5,242 nucleotides of DNA from the NCBI GenBank assembly GCA_002503395.1, contig DARQ01000070.1, positions 18,367-23,608 of the forward strand, written 5' to 3'. Numbering within the stretch: position 1 is the stretch's first letter; each line of letters starts with the position of its first letter. The DNA is from Euryarchaeota archaeon UBA60 (lineage in GTDB: Archaea; Thermoplasmatota; Poseidoniia; Poseidoniales; Poseidoniaceae). The notes under the pieces were generated by a model. That model saw nothing but the letters and a program-made list of their open reading frames with translations, ran no database searches and was not told where the DNA came from. Positions 1 through 5,242 of this stretch are shown one piece after another. Made by a program: the position numbers and the translations under genes.

Positions 1-506
1 TCAGCTACCGGATTCTCACTTCTCTTGGCGGCCAGACACAGTAATTCCAATTCTCTCTGCGAGAGGGTGCGGGGCAATGAGCGACCCTTGGGGGGGCGGC
101 TCAACCATTCGGGAAATTGGTGACCTAGCCACTGTAGTAGATGGCTGGCTGCCGCCATTCGGGCATGAACGGTCGTGGGTTTTAATTCGGCGAGACCATG
201 CACCCAGATATCGATACGACCGTTGACCGGGTCGAGACGAAGATGCATTTGTTTGAGGTTGATCTCCTCGAGATCTCGCTTTGATAGGATGTTCTCATCC
301 TCAAGCGGGGTTTCAATGAATTTGTTGATACCACACATATACGACTTGATGGTATTATCAGACTTACCCTCGGTGCGCAATTGCTGCCGATAACAGGTTC
401 GCCAAGGGAGGTGGGACAGGCGTTGCAGACGCTGCGGAATAGGCGGTGAATCCGGCATTCCCTCCAAGCGCCGCTGGATCCCATCAAAACCAGATTCCTC
501 AGTCAT
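1..506 (-). CDS. Tyrosine recombinase (Xer/phage-integrase family), N-terminal part, cut by window edge
   Basis: This frame runs without a stop from ATG at 506-504 to the left edge and gives 168 residues. Such enzymes cut and rejoin DNA through a tyrosine, either to resolve chromosome dimers (Xer) or to integrate mobile DNA. Residues 31-135 look like the SAM-like core-binding domain: LPWRTCYRQQLRTEGKSDNT, followed by an IKSYMCGINKFIE helix, is the typical 'Y...L...G.S..TI..Y...I..F' pattern. After a basic hinge (RPPKGRSLPR, 138-147), LSQRELELLCLAA matches the usual start of the catalytic domain. The catalytic R-K-H-R-H-Y residues lie beyond the window, so activity cannot be judged. The start is well fixed: an in-frame TAA lies at 530-528 and no other ATG follows it. 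The purine-rich GGGAGAGGGCTG just before the ATG is a possible weak ribosome site. It could be the chromosomal XerA type or an element integrase, and the N-terminus alone does not decide. Confidence 0.75.
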   Translation of the reverse strand, partial: MTEESGFDGIQRRLEGMPDSPPIPQRLQRLSHLPWRTCYRQQLRTEGKSDNTIKSYMCGINKFIETPLEDENILSKRDLEEINLKQMHLRLDPVNGRIDIWVHGLAELKPTTVHARMAAASHLLQWLGHQFPEWLSRPPKGRSLPRTLSQRELELLCLAAKRSENPVA

Positions 507-539
507 CAGCCCTCTCCCTAGCGCGCATTACTCGTCTCC

Positions 540-553
540 CCCGCCGTGGCGGG
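540..553. repeat. 14-base palindrome in recombinase leader
   Basis: CCCGCC-GT-GGCGGG is a perfect inverted repeat of two 6-base arms around a 2-base centre, 34 bases upstream of the recombinase ATG. As RNA it would form a short GC-rich hairpin (five pairs with a four-base loop). As DNA it could be a dimeric repressor site. Its role is unknown. Confidence 0.5.
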
Positions 554-567
554 TGTGCATCCCGTGT

Positions 568-580
568 CCTGTCGGACAGG
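568..580. repeat. 13-base palindrome in recombinase leader
   Basis: CCTGTC-G-GACAGG is a perfect inverted repeat with a single central base, 62 bases upstream of the recombinase ATG and 14 bases from the GC-rich palindrome at 540-553. The odd-length form with one central base suits a small dimeric DNA-binding protein better than an RNA hairpin, although five pairs with a three-base loop are possible. A role as an operator for the recombinase gene is inference from position only. Confidence 0.45.
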
Positions 581-638
581 TCCATCTCCCTGCGTCGACA
601 TATCAAGGCTTCGCGGAATTTGGGTGGAAAAATGCCAA

Positions 639-666
639 GTTCGTATAATCCCTCCATTACCGAAGG
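639..666. other. Possible dif-like 28-base element (weak)
   Basis: Two 11-base arms, GTTCGTATAAT and ATTACCGAAGG, flank a 6-base centre CCCTCC, which is the size and layout of Xer recombination sites. The inner four bases of each arm (TAAT/ATTA) are perfectly inverted, and the TTCG/CGAA parts match only with a one-base shift. The left arm resembles the XerC-side arm of bacterial dif (GGTGCGCATAA) at its TATAA end. The element lies 133 bases upstream of a tyrosine recombinase gene. The symmetry is poor, so chance is a real possibility. Confidence 0.15.
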
Positions 667-708
667 GCACGATGTTGAAAGCCACAGGATTAAAATTCAG
701 GCTCTGCT

Positions 709-750
709 TTCGAACGGGGCCACACCCCCATTCACCACCCCGAATTCGAA
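709..750 (-). terminator. Stem-loop just after the ligase stop codon
   Basis: TTCGAACGGGG (709-719) pairs with CCCCGAATTCGAA (738-750): eleven base pairs interrupted by a two-base bulge (743-744), with an 18-base loop. On the minus strand it begins five bases after the ligase stop codon, so it would sit at the 3' end of that transcript. Archaeal termination depends mainly on T tracts, and only a short TTTT near 692-695 follows on this strand. A 3'-end or processing hairpin is therefore as likely as a true terminator. Confidence 0.35.
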
Positions 751-754
751 CTTG

Positions 755-1960
755 TCACGTTAAGTTGTAACCTTCGTAGTCTTGGTCTTCGATTGCTTTC
801 ACTGGAAACGGTGAGACTCCCTTGCCAATCGCACTCTTCAATGCCTGCCTGAGGGCGGTGAATTCACCATAGCAGATCAAGATATCATCGAATCGTAATT
901 GTAGTTCCGGGTCGGGATTCCACAGCAGGTCATTGCCGCGCGCCAAAGCAAAAACCGGAATATCTGCGCCGAGCGAGAATAGTTCAAGGATGCTGCGGCC
1001 GACCAGACGAGGGTGATGCTTGAGGTGTAGCGAGAGCACCCCTTGGTCGAGGTTGGTGCGTAGTAATTGTCCGACGTCAACATCGGCAAAGTCGACATCC
1101 TTGATCAGGAAGTCGATGATATAGCCGGCGACGTTTACTCCGCTGGCAGCCTCGATGCCTTGTAGTCCGGGCGATGAATTGACCTCGAGAACCAGTGGTC
1201 CATCCGCACCTTCGAGCAGGTCGACCCCGGCGATGTTCAGCCCCAGTACGCGCGCTGCCCTACGAGCGACGTTGACGTATTCTTCATTCAACTCAACCGA
1301 TTCTACAGTGCCATTCAGGTGGAAGTTTGAGCGAAATTCCCGACCGCGTGCGCGCCTGCGCATCGCCGCTACTACGCGGTCGCCGACGACGAGAGCACGG
1401 ATATCCTTACCATGGCTCTCGGCGATATATTGCTGAATTAGAACCGCCTTGCCGGTCAATAACAGAGCCTCGACAAGATTCATCGACTCACGCAGGGTGT
1501 GACGTAGGAATACTCCCTGCCCTTGTGTTCCCTCACTGACCTTGATGATACAGGGTAGGCCACCAACCCGCTCGATTGCTGTCTCCACATCATACAGGTC
1601 ACGAACATAGGCGGTGGTCGGAATCCGAATACCGTTTTTGGCAAGAATCTGGCTGGCCAATAATTTATCTCTCGACTTACGGATACTATCGCCGGTATTG
1701 GCGGAATACAAGCCCAACTGCTCAAACTGATTCAGCAGGGCGACCCCGTGCCGGGTTATCGAGTGCCCGATTCTGGGAATCGCCGCATCGAATGCCACTG
1801 GCTCGCCACGGTGCAGTATCTCAACCCCATCTGTGCCGATGGTCAAGCCGAATTTCAGTGGGTCCAATACGGCAATGTCGAGGCCACGCTTGCATCCCTC
1901 CTCAATCAGGCGTCGAGTACTGTACAGCCTCGGGCCGCGGGAAAGTATGGCGATGCGCAT
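755..1960 (-). CDS. rimK: RimK-type alpha-L-glutamate ligase with C-terminal RCK_C (TrkA-C) domain
   Basis: RimK enzymes use ATP to attach glutamate residues through alpha linkages to a carboxyl end, classically the C-terminus of ribosomal protein bS6. From ATG at 1960 the protein has 401 residues, about 100 more than E. coli RimK (300). Residues 1-8 (MRIAILSR), IPRIG (61-65), the ATP-binding segment EGTQGQGV (143-150), DIRALVVGD (186-194) and GREFRSNFH (206-214) follow E. coli RimK closely. D247, E259 and N261 (in GVDLL and LEVNSSPGLQGIE) are the expected metal ligands. Residues 302-379 match an RCK_C domain: HPRLVGRSILELF, then FALARGNDLLWNPDPELQLR, then a DDILICYG end. Such domains bind small ligands in potassium-channel regulators. 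The frame extends upstream to ATG 1981 (7 more residues) or ATG 2068 (36 more). The 1960 start matches the family N-terminus. The gene runs divergently from the membrane-protein gene at 2086. Archaeal relatives (CofF, MptN, LysX) use other acceptors, so the substrate is open. Confidence 0.9.
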   Translation of the reverse strand: MRIAILSRGPRLYSTRRLIEEGCKRGLDIAVLDPLKFGLTIGTDGVEILHRGEPVAFDAAIPRIGHSITRHGVALLNQFEQLGLYSANTGDSIRKSRDKLLASQILAKNGIRIPTTAYVRDLYDVETAIERVGGLPCIIKVSEGTQGQGVFLRHTLRESMNLVEALLLTGKAVLIQQYIAESHGKDIRALVVGDRVVAAMRRRARGREFRSNFHLNGTVESVELNEEYVNVARRAARVLGLNIAGVDLLEGADGPLVLEVNSSPGLQGIEAASGVNVAGYIIDFLIKDVDFADVDVGQLLRTNLDQGVLSLHLKHHPRLVGRSILELFSLGADIPVFALARGNDLLWNPDPELQLRFDDILICYGEFTALRQALKSAIGKGVSPFPVKAIEDQDYEGYNLT

Positions 1961-2085
1961 GTGGAACGATTCCCCGCTCATTGCTACGCTTTCAAAGATT
2001 TCGCTCAAAACAGCAGTTTTTCCATCCTGAAACTGTAGGAATAAACCTCCGGCCAATTGAAACGACATATTGACTTGCGATTACT
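1961..2085. promoter_or_regulatory. Divergent promoter region between ligase and membrane-protein genes
   Basis: The ligase gene (minus) and the membrane-protein gene (plus) start back to back here, so both promoters must lie in or near these 125 bases. On the plus side the AT-rich GAAACGACATATTGACTT (2060-2077) could supply BRE/TATA-like bases, but it ends only about 10 bases before the ATG at 2086, closer than usual for a leaderless transcript. On the minus side GGAGGTTTATTCC (about 2037-2049) is a weak TATA-like stretch. Neither is convincing alone. If the ligase really starts at 2068, the gap shrinks to 17 bases. Confidence 0.35.
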
Positions 2086-3240
2086 ATGCAGCAGGGCTTG
2101 CCGAGTGACTCCTTGGAACGACCCGGCGAATCATCAGCACCGACCCACCCAGCCGATTCGCTAACATTGTCCAATGAAGATGATACCCACTCACCTATTG
2201 CTGGGCCTACAGGTCAACCCGGACCTTCTAGCCCCACCGAGGGCCAAGAAAACACCCCGACAGAGAGCGATTCCTTAGATTTGGATGAACACGACATCGA
2301 GCGGAAAAAAACCAAGCGAGAGATTGTGGGAGAACTGAAGGAGAAGACCAAAAAGGCGCGCTGGAACGTATTTCTATTCCTTGGTATCGGTGCGATATTG
2401 TTCACTTTCGCATTATTCCCGATGTCGACTCCGGGTTTTTGGGAAGATTCGAATCTGAAGAGCGACCCTCTCGACGCGGCCGGACAAATCAATTCACCAA
2501 TCTTGATTTTCGGAATACCCGGGGTCGAGGTCAAGGTTGATGTCGAGGTATGGGTGATGGATAACCATGGCGGAGATATCGAGGTATATCTGGTGCCGGG
2601 TTATTGTGATAACTTAGAACTTCTTTACACCACCTCGGAAATGAGAGATGAAAATTCGCCAAGGTATGCATTGATAGAAGATGCCGCTCCTGGTAGTGTG
2701 AGAGAAGTAGAATTATCTGCCGACCCGAGCGGTGCCCATTGCTTCGTCACATGGTACAATAACTCGCGTGTGGTAAACCCCTCACTTGAAGCCGCTGTGC
2801 ACGTGTACTCGAATAGAGTTCCCGCCGGCGCTCTCGCCGCCGGTTGCTTGTTAATGTCGGGATTCGCATTTTTTGGGGCGCAGAAATATGGCCGCCAGAT
2901 GAAGGAATTACTTGCCCCGACCAGTAAGAAAACCCCGGAAGAGGAGGCGCTTGAAGCGGTGCAGTTGAGCCGCTTGAGTGCAGGTCCTGGAATCGCTCCA
3001 CAGACCGGCCCTCCCAAGAGAGAGGTCGAGGTGGACACCCCCGCGACAGTGCCAGCCATTGCAAGTCCGGCCGCCTCGTCAAGCCAACCCAGCCCACCCC
3101 CCGACCCTCCAATCGAGGTCGAGCCGGATTATGTGGCGACCGGTGATGGCTATTTCTACATCAGGAATGTTGACGGCTCATTCCAACCACAGGCCTACTA
3201 CCAAGGTCCGGATGGTCGTTATTGGCCCTATGAAGGATAA
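2086..3240 (+). CDS. Unrecognised membrane protein: two spans, external domain, C-terminal aromatic repeats
   Basis: No family was recognised for this 384-residue protein. Residues 1-70 are disordered, rich in Ser, Pro, Thr and acidic residues. Residues 71-92 form a strongly charged Lys/Glu helix (ERKKTKREIVGELKEKTKKA) leading into a first membrane span, 93-112. Residues 113-244 would lie outside the cell and look beta-rich, with two cysteines (C174, C219) that could form a disulfide and one N-x-S sequon (N225). A second span at about 246-265 is followed by positive residues, so both ends should be cytoplasmic. Residues 275-345 are a Pro/Ala/Ser linker. The last 27 residues contain two back-to-back 13-residue units sharing Y, DG, an aromatic and P at the same spacing. 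ATG 2086 is the first start after an in-frame TGA at 2071 and has no Shine-Dalgarno-like sequence. A scaffold or sensor role is possible but unproven. The SAP-domain membrane protein follows 117 bases downstream. Confidence 0.8.
   Translation: MQQGLPSDSLERPGESSAPTHPADSLTLSNEDDTHSPIAGPTGQPGPSSPTEGQENTPTESDSLDLDEHDIERKKTKREIVGELKEKTKKARWNVFLFLGIGAILFTFALFPMSTPGFWEDSNLKSDPLDAAGQINSPILIFGIPGVEVKVDVEVWVMDNHGGDIEVYLVPGYCDNLELLYTTSEMRDENSPRYALIEDAAPGSVREVELSADPSGAHCFVTWYNNSRVVNPSLEAAVHVYSNRVPAGALAAGCLLMSGFAFFGAQKYGRQMKELLAPTSKKTPEEEALEAVQLSRLSAGPGIAPQTGPPKREVEVDTPATVPAIASPAASSSQPSPPPDPPIEVEPDYVATGDGYFYIRNVDGSFQPQAYYQGPDGRYWPYEG
3163..3234 (+). repeat. Tandem 13-residue aromatic repeats at the protein C-terminus
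   Basis: Within the membrane protein, residues 358-370 (YIRNVDGSFQPQA) and 371-383 (YYQGPDGRYWPYE) align without gaps. Y1, D6, G7, an aromatic at 9 and P11 are shared. The preceding DGYFY (354-358) suggests a partial earlier unit. Such aromatic/Gly/Asp repeats are often small protein-binding modules (they recall WW or OCRE in flavour), but no named family is claimed. Confidence 0.5.
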
Positions 3241-3357
3241 CCGAGTGAACTCGATTCACCGAATGATTATTTCGCCTCACCCGAGAAACACCTCGGATTT
3301 GCACACCGCGACCGAGAGGCTTGAAAGAAGGCCCAGTGGAGCATACTACTGACGGCC
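3241..3357. other. Gap between the two membrane-protein genes, with small hairpins
   Basis: These 117 bases hold no gene. Directly after the TAA there are overlapping short inverted repeats, CGAGT-GA-ACTCG (3242-3253) and GTGAA-CTCGA-TTCAC (3245-3259), which cannot form at the same time. CCGAG-AAACAC-CTCGG (3281-3296) is a third, followed by ATTTG. They may mark the 3' end of the first transcript. The AT-rich ATGATTATTTCG (3263-3274) is too far from the next ATG for a leaderless promoter but could serve one with a leader. Whether the two genes are co-transcribed cannot be told. Confidence 0.35.
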
Positions 3358-3477
3358 ATGGTCAAATCGGGTTTATCCAAGCATACAGTCGCTGAATTAC
3401 GCGACCTGTGCAAGGGTCAAGGGTTGGCGATTTCAGGTAAGAAATCGGTTCTCATCGAGCGTTTGGTCGCGGCCGGA
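3358..3477 (+). other. SAP DNA-binding domain (residues 1-40)
   Basis: SAP domains are about 35 residues long, with two helices joined by a loop carrying a conserved G and a following L...L pattern. Here helix 1 is TVAELRDLCKGQGL, the loop is AISGKKS and helix 2 is VLIERLVAAG. The conserved L14, L17, G22, G27, K28, L32 and R35-L36 positions are all filled. In known proteins SAP binds DNA, often AT-rich scaffold regions, or sometimes RNA. Confidence 0.85.
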
Positions 3478-5242
3478 ATTGGCGAAGCAAGCACTTCCGG
3501 CAGTGCGAAGTCACGATTGTCCGACCTGAAGACAGAGATGGGCGATGAAGATGATGCCCTGATTCTTGAAGATGACAGTACCACCGTGTTACCGGCCGAG
3601 GTCGAAGATGCCGAACCTGCCGAACTCGATGAGCCCGATGACGATGAAGGGGGCGAGGTTGTTGAGGCTGATATCTTCGAGGGAGATGTATTAGAAGCCG
3701 AGGTCATCGAATCCGAGGTGATGGATGTTGAGGTTGTCGAAGCGGTTATTGTCGATAATAATGTGATGGTATTAGAGATGGAAGAGCTGACGCCGATTCC
3801 GACGACCAAGAAATCATCATCCGGGGAATCTTCTGCCAGGAAAAGAGCTCCGAAGAAAACCTCACCGAGGAAGCCACCGGCCAAGACAGCGACCACCAAA
3901 ATACCGCCAAAGCGTAAAATCATGGCTATAGCCATCGTCTTCTTCCTGCTGGCGATGACCGGTTGGTGGTACTTCACCAGTACTATCGAGCCATTTACAC
4001 CAGACCCTATCAGATATGGAGATTCCATGCACTACAGCGTTTCGGATGGCCTGTTCACCGCCGAAGGCGAGTACGTCGAGAAGGCTGTTGAGGCCTTTGA
4101 TTCAGATGAGGACGACATATGTCGGATTACTTTGGCATTCTCGGGCACCGGTGATATTTCCGTCACCAACGGTGGCGAATCACAGTTAGTTGGGCAGAGC
4201 AATAACGACCTGCTCGGAGTGGTTGGCCAACGCGGCTCATACGGCGCTGACTGGTTAACTGTGGAAAAGGTGTTTGCGCAGGATTTTGATGATGTCTCGA
4301 TAACCCGATACAAGAAGAACATCATCGATTCGTCCAGATGTAACGATAACGGCGCATCGGTCTTCGGCAATACTCTCGAATTGAAGACCACGACGTGGAC
4401 CGAATTACGCAGCGAGGACCTGTTGCGCTCGCAAATCGATTATCAGGTGCAACTCGAGTCGAGTGCCTATGAGGGCTCGATCACAACCTTTGGATTATCC
4501 GGCATCTTCAGCAGCCTAGGTTCACTTCAATCTTCTATTTCGATGGCCTTCGCCCCGGTCGAATTGAAGGAATTAATCGGTGATACCCTGATCGAAGCGG
4601 GCTCCAGTGGTAGTCGAATGGGGTGGTCTTGGCGAGTTGTCGACAGCGAACAGAAGGATGGTGAGATGTCTTGGCGAATTTTCATGGAGAGTGATGAAAT
4701 CAAGAAATACTGTTTGGGGCATGCGCACATCACTATTTGGGCGCAGGCCGATTCGCCTTGGGCCACTCATCAAGAGGTGGATATTCTGATCAGCGGTGAT
4801 ACCGAACAGGATACCTGTGATACCACTTCACAGATCATCAACGACTTGATAGTCCCCGAAGGGTCGCTTGAGATGCGCATGAAAATGCAGCGCTCGTCGA
4901 TTGAACGCGGTGAGAAGGCAGTGGTGTTCGGACGCGATTACCCCACCCGTCCCCGCTCCTCGGATTTGAAGCCAGAAGCGGGTGAGTTGAGCGATTGGGG
5001 GAGTAATGGCACCCACCTGCCAGACCTTTCTGCAAGGCGCTCGCACCCGCTGGAAATGGCCGTCGACTGCGTCGCCCACTTGGATGGTGCCGCGGGTGCC
5101 AAGGCGGCGCTGTCCGGTGAAGGATATGTATGGCGGTCTGTCGATGACCGAGAACAGGAACAGCAAGGTACGACGGGGTGGAACCTGTCGTGGGTCGATA
5201 GTGATGGCATGAGCGGCTGGGTGAGTATTGCTGTCTCAGGAG
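3358..5242 (+). CDS. SAP-domain protein with acidic repeats, one membrane span and large external region; cut by window edge
   Basis: The frame is open from ATG 3358 to the right edge (628 residues, no stop), and an in-frame TGA at 3322 fixes the start. Residues 6-40 are a SAP domain, a small helix-extended loop-helix fold that binds DNA: LSKHTVAELRDLCKGQGL, then SGKKSVLIERLVAAG. Residues 55-145 are strongly acidic and include three tandem decapeptides (101-130). Residues 151-187 are Lys/Arg/Pro-rich (KKTSPRKPPAKTATTK), like a DNA-binding tail. One membrane span follows at 188-206, then more than 420 residues that should lie outside the cell (positive-inside rule), with cysteines at 255, 328, 452, 487 and 571 and many beta-type stretches. 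DNA binding and membrane anchoring in one chain suggest a chromosome-to-envelope tether or a DNA-linked membrane sensor; this is inferred from architecture. The external part is not recognised. The upstream membrane-protein gene on the same strand may be its partner. Confidence 0.85.
   Translation, partial: MVKSGLSKHTVAELRDLCKGQGLAISGKKSVLIERLVAAGIGEASTSGSAKSRLSDLKTEMGDEDDALILEDDSTTVLPAEVEDAEPAELDEPDDDEGGEVVEADIFEGDVLEAEVIESEVMDVEVVEAVIVDNNVMVLEMEELTPIPTTKKSSSGESSARKRAPKKTSPRKPPAKTATTKIPPKRKIMAIAIVFFLLAMTGWWYFTSTIEPFTPDPIRYGDSMHYSVSDGLFTAEGEYVEKAVEAFDSDEDDICRITLAFSGTGDISVTNGGESQLVGQSNNDLLGVVGQRGSYGADWLTVEKVFAQDFDDVSITRYKKNIIDSSRCNDNGASVFGNTLELKTTTWTELRSEDLLRSQIDYQVQLESSAYEGSITTFGLSGIFSSLGSLQSSISMAFAPVELKELIGDTLIEAGSSGSRMGWSWRVVDSEQKDGEMSWRIFMESDEIKKYCLGHAHITIWAQADSPWATHQEVDILISGDTEQDTCDTTSQIINDLIVPEGSLEMRMKMQRSSIERGEKAVVFGRDYPTRPRSSDLKPEAGELSDWGSNGTHLPDLSARRSHPLEMAVDCVAHLDGAAGAKAALSGEGYVWRSVDDREQEQQGTTGWNLSWVDSDGMSGWVSIAVSG
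3658..3747 (+). repeat. Three tandem acidic/hydrophobic decapeptide repeats
   Basis: Residues 101-110 (VVEADIFEGD), 111-120 (VLEAEVIESE) and 121-130 (VMDVEVVEAV) align without gaps as V-[VLM]-[ED]-[AV]-[DE]-[IV]-[FIV]-E-x-x. The DNA copies have diverged at many third positions, so the pattern is kept at protein level and is not a fresh DNA duplication. A degenerate tail (VIVDNNVMVLEMEEL) follows. The alternation of acidic and beta-branched residues could form a stacked beta structure or a protein-docking strip. Confidence 0.7.

Larger units (their letters stand above)
507..754. other. Intergenic region between ligase and recombinase genes
   Basis: This 248-base gap lies between the ligase stop and the recombinase start, both on the minus strand, so it holds the ligase 3' end and the recombinase leader and probable promoter. 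No convincing gene was found: the short plus-strand frames here (446-763, 546-770) give arginine-, serine- and proline-rich peptides with no family likeness. No tRNA cloverleaf was found; the TTCGAA motifs near 710 and 746 lack matching acceptor and T stems. The gap does hold two tight palindromes, a weak dif-like element and a longer stem-loop, listed separately. Confidence 0.6.

Noticed and set aside
182..487. 101-residue minus-strand frame inside the recombinase region
   Set aside because: It is out of frame with the recombinase, which has clear family motifs and runs to the window edge. The peptide is Ser/Arg-rich with no family pattern.
705..755. Possible tRNA because of TTCGAA motifs
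   Set aside because: No acceptor stem, anticodon arm or matching T stem can be drawn; the motifs are the two arms of a stem-loop.
446..770. Two overlapping plus-strand frames (446-763, 546-770) across the intergenic gap
   Set aside because: They overlap the recombinase start and/or the ligase end on the opposite strand, give arginine/proline/serine-rich peptides, and show no motif or ribosome site.
2063..2072. ACATATTG as a firm TATA box for the gene at 2086
   Set aside because: It is only about 15-20 bases from the ATG, too close for the usual archaeal spacing, so it is noted only within the divergent region.
1576..2073. 165-residue plus-strand frame
   Set aside because: Antisense shadow of the ligase N-terminal half; the true RimK motifs lie on the other strand.
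2625..3059. 144-residue minus-strand frame
   Set aside because: Antisense shadow of the two-span membrane protein, with no recognisable domain.
3417..4028. 203-residue minus-strand frame rich in Ser and Thr, like a surface mucin
   Set aside because: The Ser/Thr richness is the antisense reading of the acidic GAN/GTN-type codons in the SAP protein. The plus frame has the SAP domain, the membrane span and an open frame to the window end.
4828..5210. Overlapping minus-strand frames (4828-5166, 4938-5210)
   Set aside because: Shadows of the SAP protein's external region; no family pattern.

Overview
The window looks like a piece of an archaeal chromosome. The best guess is a marine Euryarchaeota relative such as Marine Group II / Poseidoniales. 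This rests on gene style: mid-range GC, short intergenic gaps, weak or absent Shine-Dalgarno signals, an Xer-type recombinase, and large single-span membrane proteins with cytoplasmic DNA-binding or low-complexity tails. No marker gene is present, so the assignment is inference. No tRNA, rRNA, CRISPR array or insertion sequence was seen.

Layout, left to right. (1) 1-506, minus: the first 168 residues of a tyrosine recombinase (Xer/phage-integrase family), cut by the left edge before its catalytic residues. (2) 507-754: a 248-base gap with two short, near-perfect palindromes in the recombinase leader, a weak 28-base dif-like element, and a stem-loop just after the next gene's stop. (3) 755-1960, minus: a RimK-type ATP-grasp alpha-L-glutamate ligase with an extra C-terminal RCK_C (TrkA-C) domain. 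(4) About 1961-2085: a short divergent promoter region. (5) 2086-3240, plus: an unrecognised protein with two membrane segments, a disordered acidic N-terminus, an external domain of about 130 residues, and a C-terminus ending in two aromatic 13-residue repeats. (6) 3241-3357: a gap with small hairpins. (7) 3358-5242, plus, open at the right edge: a protein with an N-terminal SAP DNA-binding domain, three tandem acidic decapeptide repeats, a Lys/Pro-rich linker, one membrane span, and more than 420 residues outside the cell.

How the genes may work together. The two plus-strand genes lie in tandem 117 bases apart and both encode membrane proteins with long charged cytoplasmic tails, so they may act in the same envelope process. 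The SAP protein has the architecture of a chromosome-to-membrane tether. The ligase is transcribed divergently and could share regulatory DNA with them. RimK enzymes add glutamate to protein C-termini or small carriers, and the RCK_C domain suggests that this activity senses a ligand. No substrate is visible here. The most notable items are the RimK-RCK_C fusion and the SAP-decapeptide-transmembrane protein.
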